21,138 nucleotides of DNA, taken from a virus. The stretch lies in the IMG/VR virus record IMGVR_UViG_3300046009_001560, positions 1 to 21,138 of that record, one strand, 5' to 3'. Every line of letters starts with the position of its first letter. The first letter of the stretch is position 1. Below, one piece after another: positions 12,057-20,527 of the stretch. Position numbers and translations under genes: made by a program. The notes below the pieces were generated by a model. That model saw nothing but the letters and a program-made list of their open reading frames with translations. It had not been told where the DNA came from and made no database searches.

Positions 12057-12275
12057 ATGGTCGGCAAGGCAACTCCAACGGTTAAGTACTTCCAGCGCCA
12101 GCTCGGTGATGCTGAACGCGCCATCCTACTGGCGGCAGGTAGTGGTGACATGTCCGCTGGCTTCTTGGAAGTCATCGATACATATCGGCATTTCTACAAT
12201 CTTGGATTGCGGCCCGATACGCCGCTTGAGAGCGTTATCCTTGTCATCCCACAGGCGTCGTTTGATACGGCCTAG
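12057..12275 (+). CDS. Small hypothetical protein inside the origin region (72 aa)
   Basis: From ATG 12057 the product begins MVGKATPTVKYFQRQLGDAE and has a protein-like helical body (ERAILLAAGSGDMSAGFLEV, TYRHFYNLGLRPDTP) with a short C-terminal tail. AGAGG lies 7 bases before ATG 12057, while ATG 12051 is too close to it. The D-M-S-A-G-F-x-E-x-x-x-T-Y pattern recalls small phage proteins of unknown role near replication genes. It is flanked on both sides by DnaA boxes, so it might influence initiation; that is inference. Confidence 0.65.
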   Translation: MVGKATPTVKYFQRQLGDAERAILLAAGSGDMSAGFLEVIDTYRHFYNLGLRPDTPLESVILVIPQASFDTA

Positions 12276-12463
12276 AACGCCAGATTAAGGGCATTGGCGA
12301 GGCATTGGTGATGGTGAGATGGGTGGATGTTTTAAAGATGAATGATTTGATAAAGCTATCGGATTGGCATGGTGATTGGGATTGGCTATTGGCAGTGGAC
12401 CCCAGGAAATGGACCCGCCGCCTCTTTCCCTTTTTTCTCCCCAGGATTTCCCAGCCGAGCCAG

Positions 12464-12552
12464 TTGTCCACAGCCTCGCTGGCTGACTTGTCCACAGTTG
12501 CCTGTGCATAACCATGGCGTGCTGCAATCAGTATGCTTTTTTCTGTGCATAA
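12464..12552. promoter_or_regulatory. Cluster of four near-consensus DnaA boxes
   Basis: Two TTGTCCACA copies (12464, 12488) and two TGTGCATAA copies (12503, 12544) each differ from consensus at one position, and the two pairs face each other. They lie on the far side of the small gene from the consensus boxes. Confidence 0.55.
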
Positions 12553-12627
12553 CTCTGACTCGACTTTACATAATGGACGTTGTAGGAAGCAGAATCGGGA
12601 AAACCCTCGGAACTGGGCGATTTCGAT

Positions 12628-12680
12628 AGGGGGGGAGGGGGTCGGCGGCGATTGTGAAATTTGATGTACCCGCCCCCCCT
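12628..12680. repeat. G-run/C-run inverted repeat
   Basis: AGGGGGGGAGGG (12628-12639) pairs with CCCGCCCCCCCT (12669-12680) with one mismatch and a 29-base loop. GGCGGCG (12644-12650) can also pair with CGCCGCC further right near 12712-12718. Such a GC-rich site upstream of terminase genes could be a packaging or terminator structure, but neither is shown. Confidence 0.5.
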
Positions 12681-12744
12681 CCGAAAAAACCAAAATTCGA
12701 CTTTTCGCCCCCGCCGCCTGAAAAAACAAAAAAGAACTTAATTC

Positions 12745-12753
12745 TGTTATATT
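12745..12753 (+). promoter_or_regulatory. Extended -10 promoter for the ParB-methyltransferase gene
   Basis: TGTTATATT matches TGnTATAAT with one mismatch. The start point would fall at about 12760-12761, on the ATG itself. No good -35 hexamer or Shine-Dalgarno is visible, so the mRNA may be leaderless. Confidence 0.45.
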
Positions 12754-12760
12754 TTGGCGC

Positions 12761-14056
12761 ATGAGTATCACCATCACACAGCGCAGCGTAGGCGACTTAA
12801 TACCTTACGCACGGAACAGCCGCACGCACTCGGATGAGCAGGTGGCGCAGATTGCGGCGAGTATTAAGGAGTTTGGCTGGACCAACCCGATACTGGTGGA
12901 CGCCGAGGGCGTGGTGATTGCCGGGCACGGGCGACTGATGGCAGCCAGGAAGCTGGGGTATACCGAAGTCCCGACCATTGAGCTGGGCGATTTGACCGAG
13001 ACGCAGAAAAAGGCGTATGTCATTGCTGACAACCGGCTGGCGCTAAATGCCGGCTGGGACAATGAGATGCTGACCATTGAGTTAAATGAGCTGCTGGCCG
13101 ATGGGTATGCGCTGGATATTCTGGGATTTGATGCCAAGGAGCTGGACGCCCTGCTCGAGCCGGAGGTGCTCGAGGGCCTGGTGGATGAGGACGAGGTGCC
13201 CGAGGTTGGCCCCGAGCCTGTGACCAAGCCTGGAGATATTTGGGTGCTGGGGCGGCATCGATTGATGTGTGGGGACTCGACAAGCATCGAAGCTGTCGAG
13301 AAACTTACAGAGGGGAAGTTGGTTGACATGGTGTGGACCGACCCGCCTTATAACGTGGCGTATGAGGGTGGCACGGGCATGACCATTCAAAACGACGACA
13401 TGGGCGACGCGCAGTTCAAGCAATTTTTGACTGATGCGTTTGTTTCTGCATATGCGGTGACGAAAATGGGTGGGCCGATTTATATTGCGCACGCCGACTC
13501 GGAGGGGATTAACTTTCGCACGGCGATGACTGACGCGGGCTGGGACCAAAAGCAGACCTTAATCTGGGTTAAAAACTCTTTGGTCATGGGGCGCCAGGAT
13601 TATCAATGGCAGCATGAGCCTATTCTTTATGGCTGGAAGCCGGGCGCGGCGCATTGCTGGTATGGCTTTCGAGACAAGACCACCATTGTCAATGATGACG
13701 TGAAGCTGGGCAGTCTTGACAAAAAAGAGCTGGTCAAGATTATCAAGGCGATGCAGAACTCGGGCAAGACGACGATTATCCGAGAAGACAAGCCGCACCG
13801 AAACGACATTCACCCGACCATGAAGCCTGTTGCGCTGGTCCAATCGATGCTCGAGAACAGCAGCCAGGAGCGCGACACGGTGCTGGACTTGTTTGGTGGG
13901 GGCGGATCTACTCTGATTGCCTGCGAAAAAACCAAGCGCCAGGCGCGGCTGATGGAGCTTGACCCCAAGTATTGCGACGTCATCGTCAAGCGCTGGGAGG
14001 ACTTCACCGGCAAGAAGGCGGTGCTGGAGGAGCAGGATGAACTTGCAGACGCTTGA
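12761..14056 (+). CDS. ParB-like domain fused to DNA (N4/N6) methyltransferase
   Basis: A 431-residue fusion. Residues 1-90 are a ParB/Srx-type N-terminal domain (LIPYARNSRTHSDEQVAQIA, GHGRLMAARKLGY at 55-67). The methyltransferase has the catalytic DPPY at 194-197 (WTDPPYNVAYEG), a middle region probably involved in target recognition, HPTMKP (351-356), and the cofactor motif LDLFGGGGST (375-384) near the C-terminus. DPPY before FxGxGxT is the class beta order. Such ParB-methylases are frequent in phages and probably protect phage DNA or alter gene expression; the target sequence is unknown and no matching endonuclease is present. The start has no Shine-Dalgarno. The end overlaps the small terminase gene by 20 bases. 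Confidence 0.92.
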   Translation: MSITITQRSVGDLIPYARNSRTHSDEQVAQIAASIKEFGWTNPILVDAEGVVIAGHGRLMAARKLGYTEVPTIELGDLTETQKKAYVIADNRLALNAGWDNEMLTIELNELLADGYALDILGFDAKELDALLEPEVLEGLVDEDEVPEVGPEPVTKPGDIWVLGRHRLMCGDSTSIEAVEKLTEGKLVDMVWTDPPYNVAYEGGTGMTIQNDDMGDAQFKQFLTDAFVSAYAVTKMGGPIYIAHADSEGINFRTAMTDAGWDQKQTLIWVKNSLVMGRQDYQWQHEPILYGWKPGAAHCWYGFRDKTTIVNDDVKLGSLDKKELVKIIKAMQNSGKTTIIREDKPHRNDIHPTMKPVALVQSMLENSSQERDTVLDLFGGGGSTLIACEKTKRQARLMELDPKYCDVIVKRWEDFTGKKAVLEEQDELADA

Positions 14057-14645
14057 ATACACCCCAACGCCCGAGCATCGCCGGCTGGTGGAGTCGACCA
14101 GCGGCATCGGCCTGCCGTACAACGAGATCGCGGCGCTCATTGGTGTGGATGAGCAAACGCTCTTTGAGCACTATGGGCGCGAGATAGAGCTCGGCCAGGC
14201 CAAGGCCAACGGACAGGTGGCCAAGGCCATCTACAACAAAGCGGTGGACGGCGACGCCGCCTCCATCAAGCTGTGGAATGAAAACCAGAACAAAATCAAA
14301 CGGGGCCGGGGCAGGCCAAAGGGGTCGTTTAAGACGCCCATGCACAGGCTGGCTGAAAACAAGCTGCCAGAGATAATACAAAAGACCGACAATCAAAAAA
14401 TAAAAGAATTGAAAAAGATTCTTTTGGACAGTGCCGGCTCGGGTGTTGTGACGAAGGCGATTGAGATTGCGATGAACGACGACCATCCGGCGCAGGCGGC
14501 GATGATTAAGCTGTGCATGGACCGGATGCTGCCGGTGTCCATGTTTGAAAAAGAAAAGCATTTGCGTTCGGCGGTGACGATCAACATCACCGGCTTGGGG
14601 CAAGAGCCGACCATCATTGAGCCGCAGGACATAACTGATGTCTGA
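14037..14645 (+). CDS. Terminase small subunit with AT-hook
   Basis: A 202-residue DNA-binding subunit. The HTH part is YNEIAALIGVDEQTLFEHYG (28-47), followed by helices. KRGRGRPKGS (88-97) is an AT-hook, which reads the minor groove of A/T DNA. The C-terminal half (DDHPAQAAMIKLCMDRMLPV, then an ITGLG end) resembles small phage proteins around terminase genes. Start ATG 14037 has GGAGGAG 4-5 bases upstream; a longer frame starting at 13959 is inside the methyltransferase gene. It should recognise the packaging site and load the large subunit, whose gene overlaps its stop by 8 bases. Confidence 0.85.
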   Translation: MNLQTLEYTPTPEHRRLVESTSGIGLPYNEIAALIGVDEQTLFEHYGREIELGQAKANGQVAKAIYNKAVDGDAASIKLWNENQNKIKRGRGRPKGSFKTPMHRLAENKLPEIIQKTDNQKIKELKKILLDSAGSGVVTKAIEIAMNDDHPAQAAMIKLCMDRMLPVSMFEKEKHLRSAVTINITGLGQEPTIIEPQDITDV

Positions 14646-15897
14646 CTTAAACTTTAGCCTCCTGCCATGGCAGCAACAGGTCTACACCGACCAGACGCGC
14701 TTCAAAGTCATCGCCGCAGGGCGGCGCTGTGGAAAAAGTCGGCTGGCGGCAACGACTCTGATCATCGAGGGCCTGCGCTGCCCACCTGGCTCAGCCGTCT
14801 TGTACGTCAGCCCGACGATGGGTCAGTCGCGGCAGATCATCTGGGACTTGTTGCTTGATCTGGGCAAAGAGGTGATCCAGGGCAGCCACGTCAACAACTT
14901 GGACATCACGCTCATCAACGGCGCGCGCATCTACGTCAGAGGTGCAGACCGGCCCGACACACTGCGAGGCGTCAGCCTGACGTATGCCGTGCTGGACGAG
15001 GTCGCCGACATCAAGCCCGAGGCGTGGGAGCAGGTGATCCGGGCCAGCTTGTCAGACAGGAAAGGTCGGGCGATGTTCATCGGCACACCCAAGGGACGCA
15101 ACTGGTTTCACGACCTGTGGAAGCTGGGGCAAGACGAGCAGGACAAAGACTGGAAAAGCTGGCACTTCACCACGCAGGACAACCCGCTGATCGACCCGAC
15201 CGAGATCGAGAGCGCAAAAAAGACCCTCAGCTCGTTCGCGTTCAAACAGGAATACCTTGCCTCGTTCAGCAACGCGGGCGCGGACGTCTTCAAAGAGGAG
15301 TGGCTGAAATACGGCGAGGAGCCGGGCTACGGCAGTTATTTCGTCGCCGTGGACCTGGCTGGCTTCGAGGAAGTGGCCAAACAGGCGGCGAATAGCAAAA
15401 AGAGGCTGGACGAGTCGTCGATTGCGGTGGTCAAGGTGACCGACGACGGCACTTGGTTTGTCAAAGAGATACAGCACGGGCGGTGGGACATCCGCCAAAC
15501 GGCGTCCAAGATACTGATGGCCATGCGCGACTACCGGCCATTGAGCATCGGAATCGAGCGCGGGGCACTGAAAAACGCAGTTTTACCGTATTTGTCAGAT
15601 TTGATGAGAAAAAATAACGTCTACAGCCACATTGTGGACCTGACGCACGGGAACCGGAAGAAGACTGATAGAATCATTTGGTCGTTGCAAGGCCGCTTCG
15701 AGCATGGCAGAATCGTGCTCAACAGCGAGGAGGACTGGGACGTGTTCGTGGACCAGTTGCTTATGTTCCCTTCGCCTGGCGTGCACGACGACCTGCCGGA
15801 TTCACTGTCCTACATCGACCAACTGGCTGTCACAAGCTACTTTGAGGACGCCGACGACAGCGACTGGGAGCCGATGGATGTAATTTCAGGGGTCTGA
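14638..15897 (+). CDS. terL: Terminase large subunit
   Basis: A 419-residue packaging motor. ATPase: adenine contact WQQQVYTD, Walker A AGRRCGKS (27-34), Walker B AVLDEVAD (117-124) and coupling motif IGTPKGRN (148-155). Nuclease: VAVDLAG (D239), GIERGAL (E307), and the HDDLPDSL block (384-390) fit the RNase H-like metal site. It cuts concatemers and drives DNA into the prohead through the portal encoded just downstream. The length is close to the usual 420-500 residues. ATG 14638 overlaps the small-subunit stop by 8 bases. Confidence 0.95.
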   Translation: MSDLNFSLLPWQQQVYTDQTRFKVIAAGRRCGKSRLAATTLIIEGLRCPPGSAVLYVSPTMGQSRQIIWDLLLDLGKEVIQGSHVNNLDITLINGARIYVRGADRPDTLRGVSLTYAVLDEVADIKPEAWEQVIRASLSDRKGRAMFIGTPKGRNWFHDLWKLGQDEQDKDWKSWHFTTQDNPLIDPTEIESAKKTLSSFAFKQEYLASFSNAGADVFKEEWLKYGEEPGYGSYFVAVDLAGFEEVAKQAANSKKRLDESSIAVVKVTDDGTWFVKEIQHGRWDIRQTASKILMAMRDYRPLSIGIERGALKNAVLPYLSDLMRKNNVYSHIVDLTHGNRKKTDRIIWSLQGRFEHGRIVLNSEEDWDVFVDQLLMFPSPGVHDDLPDSLSYIDQLAVTSYFEDADDSDWEPMDVISGV

Positions 15898-15898
15898 T

Positions 15899-17938
15899 AT
15901 GGATCAAAACGAGTTTGACGAGCCGACACAATCCGACAAGGAGCTGACGGACTTCGTCGTCAGCCACTGTGATCGTTGGAGAGACTGGCGCGACACCAAC
16001 TACCTTGATAAATATCTTGAGTATGAGCGCATCTTTAGGGGTGAGTGGGCCTCTGAAGATAAGACCCGTGAGTCAGAGCGCAGCAGGATTGTCACGCCAG
16101 CTACGCAGCAGGCGGTAGAGACGCGCCATGCAGAAATTCTCGAGGCTATCTTCGGTCAGGGCGACTTTTTCGACATCGAGGACGACCTGAAGGACATCAA
16201 CGGCAACCCGTTGGACGTTGAGGTGCTCAAAGCGCAGCTCATGGAGGACTTCAAGCAGGACAAGATCAGAAAATCGATCGATCAGATCGAGCTGATGGCT
16301 GAAATCTACGGCACGGGCATCGGCGAGATCATCGTCAAGACGGAAAAGATATTTGAACCGGCCACGCAGCCGATTCCGGGGCAACCGGGCCAAGCGGCCA
16401 TCGGTGTGGTGGAGAAAAGCCGCATTGCCGTCAAGATCAACCCCGTCAACCCTAAGAATTTCTTGTTTGACCCCAACGGCACCAGCATCGACGACTGCAT
16501 GGGTGTGGCGGTCGAGAAGTATGTGGGCATCCACAAGGTGGTCGAGGGCATCGAAAAGGGCATCTACCGCAAGGTGAACATCCAGCCCGCCGCCGAGGAC
16601 ACCGATCTGGAGCCAACGCAAGAGCTGAGCCAGTACCGCGACGAAAAAGTGCGTCTGTTGACATATTACGGCCTGGTGCCACGCGAGTATCTGGAGCAGC
16701 TCGAGAACGAAGACGGCGAAGTGACCGATCTGTTCCCCGAGGACAGCGCGGCCGACGACTACTCTGACATGGTGGAAGCCATTGTCGTGATCGCCAACGA
16801 GGGCCAGCTGCTCAAGGCCGAGGCGAACCCCTACATGATGAAGGACCGCCCGATCCTGAGCTACCAAGACGACACGGTGCCTAACCGCCTGCTTGGTCGT
16901 GGCACGGTGGAGAAGTCCTACAACATGCAAAAGGCGATTGACGCCCAGGTGCGCTCGCATCTGGACTCGCTGGCGCTGACGACCAGCCCTATGATGGGTA
17001 TGGACGCCACCCGCCTGCCGCGTGGGGCTAAGTTCGAGGTCAAGCCCGGCAAGGCGTTCATGGTCAACGGCAACCCAGCCGAGATTTTGTACCCGTTCAA
17101 GTTCGGCGAGACCAGTCTGAACAACCTGAACACGGCCAAAGAGTTCGAGCGCATGCTGCTGCAAGCCACGGGCACGCTGGACGGCCAAGGCATGGTCAGC
17201 CAAGCCACACGCGACGGCGCGGGCATGAGCATGGCCGTGGCCACGATCATCAAGAAGTACAAGCGCACGCTGGTCAACTTCCAAGAGGACTTCCTGATCC
17301 CCTTCATCCAGAAGGCCGCGTTCCGCTACATGCAGTTCGACCCCGAGCGCTATCCGAGCGTGGACATGAAGTTCCTGCCAACGGCCACGCTGGGCATCAT
17401 CGCCCGCGAGTACGAGCAGCAGCAGTTCATCGGTCTGTTGCAGACCCTGGGGCCAAACACCCCAGTGCTGCCTCTGATCTTGAAGGGCATCATGAACAAC
17501 TCGAGCTTGAGCAACCGCTACGAGCTGATGGCGGCTTTGGACCAGATGAGCCAGCCAGACCCACAGGCCAAGCAGATGCAAGAGGTGCAGCAGCAGCTGG
17601 CCTTGCAGGCAGCGCAGGCTCAGATCGCGGTCAACACGACACAGGCCGAGCAGAACAGGGCAGAGGCTACCAAGCTGATGACCGAGGCGCAGCTCATGCC
17701 GCAAGAAGTGCAGGCCAAGGTGATCGCATCGACGACCAAGAACCTGCCTGCTGGCAACGAAAGCAACGAGTTCGACAAGCGTGTCAAGATCGCCGAGCTG
17801 ATGCTCAAAGAGGCGGACATGAAAAACAAGTCGAAGATAGTCGAATTGCAAATGGCCGAAAAGCGCAACAAGGTTGCAGGCATGGAAGAAGACTTTTTGG
17901 ATCAGTTGACACAGGAGTTGAACGATGGACGCGGATAA
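15899..17938 (+). CDS. Large portal protein
   Basis: A 679-residue protein with the portal start EFDEPTQSDKELTDFVVSHC...DWRDTNYLDKYLEYERIF and AGGGG 6-7 bases before ATG 15899. Features include an acidic N-terminal clip/wing region, AEIYGTGIGEIIVKTEK, YYGLVPREYLEQ, and the core DDTVPNRLLGRGTVEKSYNM with KAIDAQVRSHLDSLALTTSP. The last 130 residues are glutamine/alanine/lysine-rich and probably a long coiled-coil barrel, as in large P22-type portals (around 700 residues). It forms the dodecameric ring for packaging and tail attachment. Position right after terL agrees. Its end overlaps the fibre gene by 14 bases. Confidence 0.9.
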   Translation: MDQNEFDEPTQSDKELTDFVVSHCDRWRDWRDTNYLDKYLEYERIFRGEWASEDKTRESERSRIVTPATQQAVETRHAEILEAIFGQGDFFDIEDDLKDINGNPLDVEVLKAQLMEDFKQDKIRKSIDQIELMAEIYGTGIGEIIVKTEKIFEPATQPIPGQPGQAAIGVVEKSRIAVKINPVNPKNFLFDPNGTSIDDCMGVAVEKYVGIHKVVEGIEKGIYRKVNIQPAAEDTDLEPTQELSQYRDEKVRLLTYYGLVPREYLEQLENEDGEVTDLFPEDSAADDYSDMVEAIVVIANEGQLLKAEANPYMMKDRPILSYQDDTVPNRLLGRGTVEKSYNMQKAIDAQVRSHLDSLALTTSPMMGMDATRLPRGAKFEVKPGKAFMVNGNPAEILYPFKFGETSLNNLNTAKEFERMLLQATGTLDGQGMVSQATRDGAGMSMAVATIIKKYKRTLVNFQEDFLIPFIQKAAFRYMQFDPERYPSVDMKFLPTATLGIIAREYEQQQFIGLLQTLGPNTPVLPLILKGIMNNSSLSNRYELMAALDQMSQPDPQAKQMQEVQQQLALQAAQAQIAVNTTQAEQNRAEATKLMTEAQLMPQEVQAKVIASTTKNLPAGNESNEFDKRVKIAELMLKEADMKNKSKIVELQMAEKRNKVAGMEEDFLDQLTQELNDGRG

Positions 17939-20510
17939 ACTGGCTATCGAGCTGCTCTTAAAGGGCATGACACAAGACCAACAAACAGCAGCTCTGGAGT
18001 CCATCAAGGAGTCTGTGGCCAAAGCCAAAGCGGTGCAAAAGCAGCGCATCGGCGAGAACGTGCAAGTCGTGGTGCAAGCCCTCAAGAAGCTGGAGGCGGA
18101 CATCCGCAGCCGCTACGACGAGGTCGGCAACAAGATAGAAAAGCGTGTGGCCACCATCAAGGACGGCCAAGACGGGCGCAACGGCGTCAACGGCAAGGAC
18201 GGCAAAGACGGCCGCCCAGGCCGTGACGGCGGCACGGGGCCACGCGGCGCTGACGGCCTGAACGGGCGCGACGGCCGTGACGGTGATGACGGTGTTTCTG
18301 TCACCGACGCGCACATCGACTTCGACGGCTCGCTGATCATCAGCCTGTCGTCCGGCCGCACGATCAACGTGGGCGAGGTCGTGGCTCCTGATCTGGCCGA
18401 GAAAATCAAGGTGATCACCAACGGCGGCGGCACCAGCCAGCAAGTGCTCGACACACTGGCCAGCCTCCAGACCCAGATCGACAACCTAATCCCTAGCCAG
18501 ACCGGCAACGCTGGCAAGTTCCTGACGACCAACGGTTCGGCCTTGTCTTGGGGCAGCGCGGTGGGTGGCTTGAGCTATGAAGGTACTTGGAACGCAAGCA
18601 CCAACACGCCCACACTGGCGTCTGGCACAGGCACCAACGGTTACTACTATGTGGTGGCCACGGCTGGCTCGACCAACCTAGACGGCATCACGGACTGGCA
18701 GATCGGCGATTGGCTGATTTTCAACGGCACCGTGTGGCAGAAGATCGACCAGTCGAACTTGGTGACTTCGGTTGCCGGTCGAACTGGTGCTGTGGTACTG
18801 GCGAACACCGACATCAGTGGCCTTGGCACTATGTCTACGCAGAACGCCAATGCTGTTGCTATCACTGGTGGCACAGCGACATTGACTAGCCTAACGGTCA
18901 ACGACAACACCACGCTGGGCAGCAGCAACACCGACACAATCAATTTTGTCGGACGCATAAATTCGGACTTTGATCCGGCAACAGATAACACCTACGATTT
19001 GGGGCGTGTTGGCCACGAATGGCGTGATTTGTACATTGACGGCACGGCCAACATTGACAGTTTGGTTGCTGACACAGCCGACATCAATGGCGGCTCAATC
19101 GACGGTACATCTGTAGGCGCTACAACAGCGTCTACAGGTGCTTTCACCACCCTTGCTGCTTCTGGCACAACCACACTTAGCGGCAATCAAATTATTAGCG
19201 TTACTGATAACTCTAATGCTGCTCTGCGTATCACTCAGCTTGGCACAGGCAATGCTTTGTTGGTTGAGGACAGTACCAATCCTGATGCTTCTCCGTTTGT
19301 GATTGATGCAAGTGGCAACGTAGGTATTGGGACGAGTTCGCCAACTTCTAAATTGGTTGTTGGTGATAACGCAACTACTACCGCAAAACCCACTGTTGCA
19401 ATTACGGACACAACCAGTGGTGCATCTATAACTTTGCGTGGTCAGTCTCCAATATTATCATTTGATGTTACTTCAGCTGGTGTTCCTAAAATATTGATGG
19501 ACGGTGCGGGGATTGAGTTTAAAACTGGGACATTGGATGCTCAAGGTGATGTTGATTTAAAAATCGACAGCTCCGGCAACCTCGGCTTGGGAGTTACTCC
19601 GAGTGCGTGGAGTACGTTGCGTGGGTTTGACATTGGAACCACTGGAAGCCTATCAAGCCACTCATCTGGCGCAACTGATTCTGCTTTTGTTTCAGGAAAT
19701 GCTTACTTTAATGGTACGAACTGGATTTATAAAGCAACAAGCACAGCCACTCAATACAAAATGTATGGTGGTGTTCACTCTTGGTACACCGCCCCCTCCG
19801 GCACAGCAGGTACGGCTGTTACGTTTACTCAGGCGATGACGCTCGACAGCTCGGGTAACTTGCTGGTGGGGAAAACTGCAACAACCATTACTGGTGTTGG
19901 TATAGGGTTAATTGCAAACGGTAAAGGAAATTTTACTGTTGATTCTGATGAAGTACTAAATGTTAATCGGCTAACAAATGATGGGAACCTTATTCGTTTT
20001 TATCAAGCAAGCACAGAAGAGGGCAACATCTCCGTCTCAGGCACAACAGTCTCTTACAACGGCGGTCACTTGTCTCGCTGGGCGCAAACCACAGCACCAA
20101 AAGACAATACGCTGCTCAAGGGAACTGTGCTGTCTAACCTTGACGCAATGAATGTTTACACAGACGCTGATGGCAACCCTGTAGACAACGAGCAGTTAAA
20201 CAAGGTCAAAGTGTCTGATGTTGAAGGCGATGCAAATGTTGCTGGTGTGTTTGTCAACTGGACGCATGATGACCAGCACAACGTAGACGAGATCAACATG
20301 GCGATGACGGGTGACATGATTATCCGCATCGCTCAAGGCACAACTGTGTCCCGTGGTGATCTTCTGATGTCTGCTGGTGATGGCACTGCCAAGCCACAGG
20401 GTGACGACATTGTTCGCGCCAAGACCATCGCCAAAGTCACCTCAACCCATGTCACTTGCACCTACGCAGACGGTTCATACTGTGTGCCGTGTGTGCTGAT
20501 GGCTTGCTAA
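17925..20510 (+). CDS. Collagen-containing tail fibre protein
   Basis: An 861-residue fibre. A coiled coil (about 20-78) precedes 15 uninterrupted collagen-like Gly-X-Y triplets (81-125; GKDGKDGRPGRDGGTGPRGA), which make a trimeric stem. A beta-rich shaft follows, with three D-x-S-G-N-(V/L) turns at about residues 464, 551 and 644, the kind seen in fibre beta-helices (GNVGIG, GNLGLG, GNLLVG). The C-terminal 140 residues (AMTGDMIIRIAQGTTVSRGD, CTYADGSYCVPCVLMAC) form a separate domain common to many aquatic-phage fibres, perhaps for trimer folding. GC drops sharply in the middle, so the shaft and head may come from another phage. AGGAG is 7 bases upstream. Finding a fibre before the capsid genes is unusual. 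Confidence 0.85.
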   Translation: MDADKLAIELLLKGMTQDQQTAALESIKESVAKAKAVQKQRIGENVQVVVQALKKLEADIRSRYDEVGNKIEKRVATIKDGQDGRNGVNGKDGKDGRPGRDGGTGPRGADGLNGRDGRDGDDGVSVTDAHIDFDGSLIISLSSGRTINVGEVVAPDLAEKIKVITNGGGTSQQVLDTLASLQTQIDNLIPSQTGNAGKFLTTNGSALSWGSAVGGLSYEGTWNASTNTPTLASGTGTNGYYYVVATAGSTNLDGITDWQIGDWLIFNGTVWQKIDQSNLVTSVAGRTGAVVLANTDISGLGTMSTQNANAVAITGGTATLTSLTVNDNTTLGSSNTDTINFVGRINSDFDPATDNTYDLGRVGHEWRDLYIDGTANIDSLVADTADINGGSIDGTSVGATTASTGAFTTLAASGTTTLSGNQIISVTDNSNAALRITQLGTGNALLVEDSTNPDASPFVIDASGNVGIGTSSPTSKLVVGDNATTTAKPTVAITDTTSGASITLRGQSPILSFDVTSAGVPKILMDGAGIEFKTGTLDAQGDVDLKIDSSGNLGLGVTPSAWSTLRGFDIGTTGSLSSHSSGATDSAFVSGNAYFNGTNWIYKATSTATQYKMYGGVHSWYTAPSGTAGTAVTFTQAMTLDSSGNLLVGKTATTITGVGIGLIANGKGNFTVDSDEVLNVNRLTNDGNLIRFYQASTEEGNISVSGTTVSYNGGHLSRWAQTTAPKDNTLLKGTVLSNLDAMNVYTDADGNPVDNEQLNKVKVSDVEGDANVAGVFVNWTHDDQHNVDEINMAMTGDMIIRIAQGTTVSRGDLLMSAGDGTAKPQGDDIVRAKTIAKVTSTHVTCTYADGSYCVPCVLMAC
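18165..18299 (+). repeat. Collagen-like Gly-X-Y repeat DNA (15 triplets)
   Basis: The codon pattern GGC-N-N / GAC repeats here, giving Gly-X-Y triplets with asparagine, aspartate and arginine instead of much proline, as is usual in phage collagen domains. GC is high. The recurring GACGGC unit makes the region prone to slippage and length variation. Confidence 0.8.
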
Positions 20511-20527
20511 TTTTTAAAGGAACCACC

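Larger units (their letters stand above)
12276..12760. other. Gene-free stretch with DnaA-like boxes and GC-rich inverted repeat
   Basis: No convincing gene lies in these 485 bases. ATTGG occurs six times between 12293 and 12392. Four DnaA-like boxes with one mismatch are at 12464-12472 and 12488-12496 (TTGTCCACA) and 12503-12511 and 12544-12552 (TGTGCATAA). A G-run block at 12628-12641 pairs with a C-run block at 12669-12680. An extended -10 promoter lies at the right end. The stretch probably extends the origin and holds control signals for the next gene. Confidence 0.6.

Noticed and set aside
12305-12629. Two overlapping plus-strand frames (12305-12511 and 12369-12629)
   Set aside because: Both run through DnaA-like boxes, lack a convincing Shine-Dalgarno and have composition unlike neighbouring proteins.
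12244-12777. A 177-codon minus-strand frame in the origin region
   Set aside because: It covers DnaA boxes and the G-run block, is low in complexity and has no ribosome site.
16073-18103. A 676-codon open frame on the minus strand opposite the portal gene
   Set aside because: The portal frame has clear family features and a good start. The opposite frame is leucine/histidine/valine-rich without motifs, as expected from GC-rich codons read backwards.
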